Part shown: piece after piece, positions 5,884 to 6,062 of the stretch | Layout of the letters: every line of letters begins with the position of its first letter | How positions within the stretch are numbered: position 1 is the stretch's first letter | NCBI GenBank assembly: GCA_003661125.1 | Contig: QMVO01000114.1 | Span: forward strand, 1 to 6,062 | Direction: 5' to 3' | DNA length: 6,062 nucleotides | Source: Methanosarcinales archaeon | GTDB taxonomy: Archaea; Halobacteriota; Syntropharchaeia; Alkanophagales; Methanospirareceae | The notes under the pieces: generated by a model | What the model was told of the DNA's origin: nothing | The model's database searches: none | What the model saw: the letters and a program-made list of their open reading frames with translations, nothing else | Program-made: the position numbers and the translations under genes

Positions 5884-5913
5884 AAAATGCAAATTGAGTA
5901 AAATGCAAATTGA
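5884..5913. repeat. Two 14-base direct repeats
   Basis: AAAATGCAAATTGA occurs exactly at 5884-5897 and again at 5900-5913, two bases apart. The 16-base period is not a helical turn multiple, and no gene is associated with it. It may be the edge of a longer eroded repeat between the operon and the insertion sequence. Confidence 0.75.
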
Positions 5914-5939
5914 AAACGGCAAAAACACTTAAAAGGTAT

Positions 5940-6062
5940 CCATCCTAGTGTCATGTCAATTTAATTAAGTTACATAATACTTAGACAACTTTTCATCAGC
6001 ATCCTGTTTTGTAAATTTCCATTCAATTTTCTCTTTTCGCCGATTCCTTTCCTTTTCCCAGG
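5940..6062 (-). mobile_element. End of an insertion sequence (IS630-like), cut by the window edge
   Basis: The region holds the 3' end of a leftward transposase gene plus about 20 bases of flank. The element boundary probably lies between 5937 and 5947: IS630-type elements insert at TA, and TA occurs at 5937-5938 and 5946-5947. The sequence CCTAGTGTCATGTCAATTTA (5944-5963) is a candidate terminal inverted repeat. The opposite end is outside the window, so the repeat cannot be confirmed. Confidence 0.5.
5965..6062 (-). CDS. Transposase C-terminus, IS630-like (partial)
   Basis: Read on the minus strand, the last 31 codons run from WEKERNRRKEKIEW through KFTKQDADEKLSKYYVT to TAA (complement of 5965-5967). 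The pattern of an aromatic-Lys-Phe-Thr stretch followed by an Asp-Ala helix and a Lys-Leu-x-x-Tyr end matches, in my recollection, the C-termini of IS630-family transposases. In that family the catalytic DDE residues lie upstream, here beyond the window. The gene converges on the permease operon. The family call rests on a short tail; that it is the end of a gene is better supported than the exact family. Confidence 0.55.
   Translation of the reverse strand, partial: WEKERNRRKEKIEWKFTKQDADEKLSKYYVT

Noticed and set aside
5555..5908. Minus-strand frame of 117 codons opposite the second permease
   Set aside because: It is antisense to the conserved EAA loop and tail of the permease and ends in the repeat region, so it is a shadow.
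5884..5913. CRISPR array
   Set aside because: There are only two 14-base copies with a 2-base gap, with no spacer-length separation and no cas genes.
1..6062. tRNA or rRNA genes
   Set aside because: No cloverleaf-like arms with a TTCGA-type loop or rRNA-like conserved blocks were seen in the gaps on either strand by eye.

Overview
The window looks like part of an archaeal chromosome, most likely a methanogen or anaerobic methane/alkane oxidiser of the Halobacteriota (Methanosarcinia or the ANME-1/Methanophagales side). Four things support this: a surface protein ending in a PGF-CTERM signal (the archaeosortase A type), cohesin and dockerin domains in a non-cellulosomal setting, full Shine-Dalgarno sequences, and degenerate short repeats between genes. 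The lineage is an inference; no rRNA or taxon-specific marker is present.

Layout. Bases 1-82 are AT-rich and hold a degenerate heptamer repeat. Bases 83-1004 encode a cohesin-domain surface protein whose 5' end is damaged: homology starts abruptly without a start codon or signal peptide, and one extra base near position 125 breaks the cohesin frame. A 201-base gap with two hairpins and a purine-rich stretch follows. Bases 1206-2951 encode a secreted family 5 (peptide/nickel type) solute-binding protein with a type I dockerin between its signal peptide and its binding domain. After its stop come a 45-base remnant that reads as a Thr-Pro surface-protein linker, a likely poly-T terminator and a possible promoter. 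Bases 3077-3955 encode a class I SAM-dependent methyltransferase. A tiny 21-codon ORF with its own Shine-Dalgarno (3992-4057) overlaps the start of the first permease. Bases 4051-5004 and 5004-5861 encode the two DppB/DppC (NikB/NikC) type permeases, coupled by a TAATG overlap. After them come a hairpin, a 14-base direct repeat, and from about 5940 the end of an insertion sequence whose transposase C-terminus (IS630-like) runs leftward from the window edge.

How the genes fit together. The binding protein has no lipobox cysteine and no membrane anchor of its own, but it has a dockerin. The gene upstream encodes a cohesin on a glycosylated, Thr-Pro spaced, membrane-anchored stalk. The simplest reading is an ABC importer whose receptor is held at the cell surface by a calcium-dependent cohesin-dockerin bond rather than by a lipid anchor. 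In this copy the local cohesin gene seems to be broken, so the dockerin may use a cohesin encoded elsewhere. The methyltransferase between receptor and permeases suggests a substrate that is methylated, or a ligand such as a metal chelator. That part is speculation. The two ATPase subunits an importer of this family needs are not in the window; an insertion sequence lies where they would be expected.
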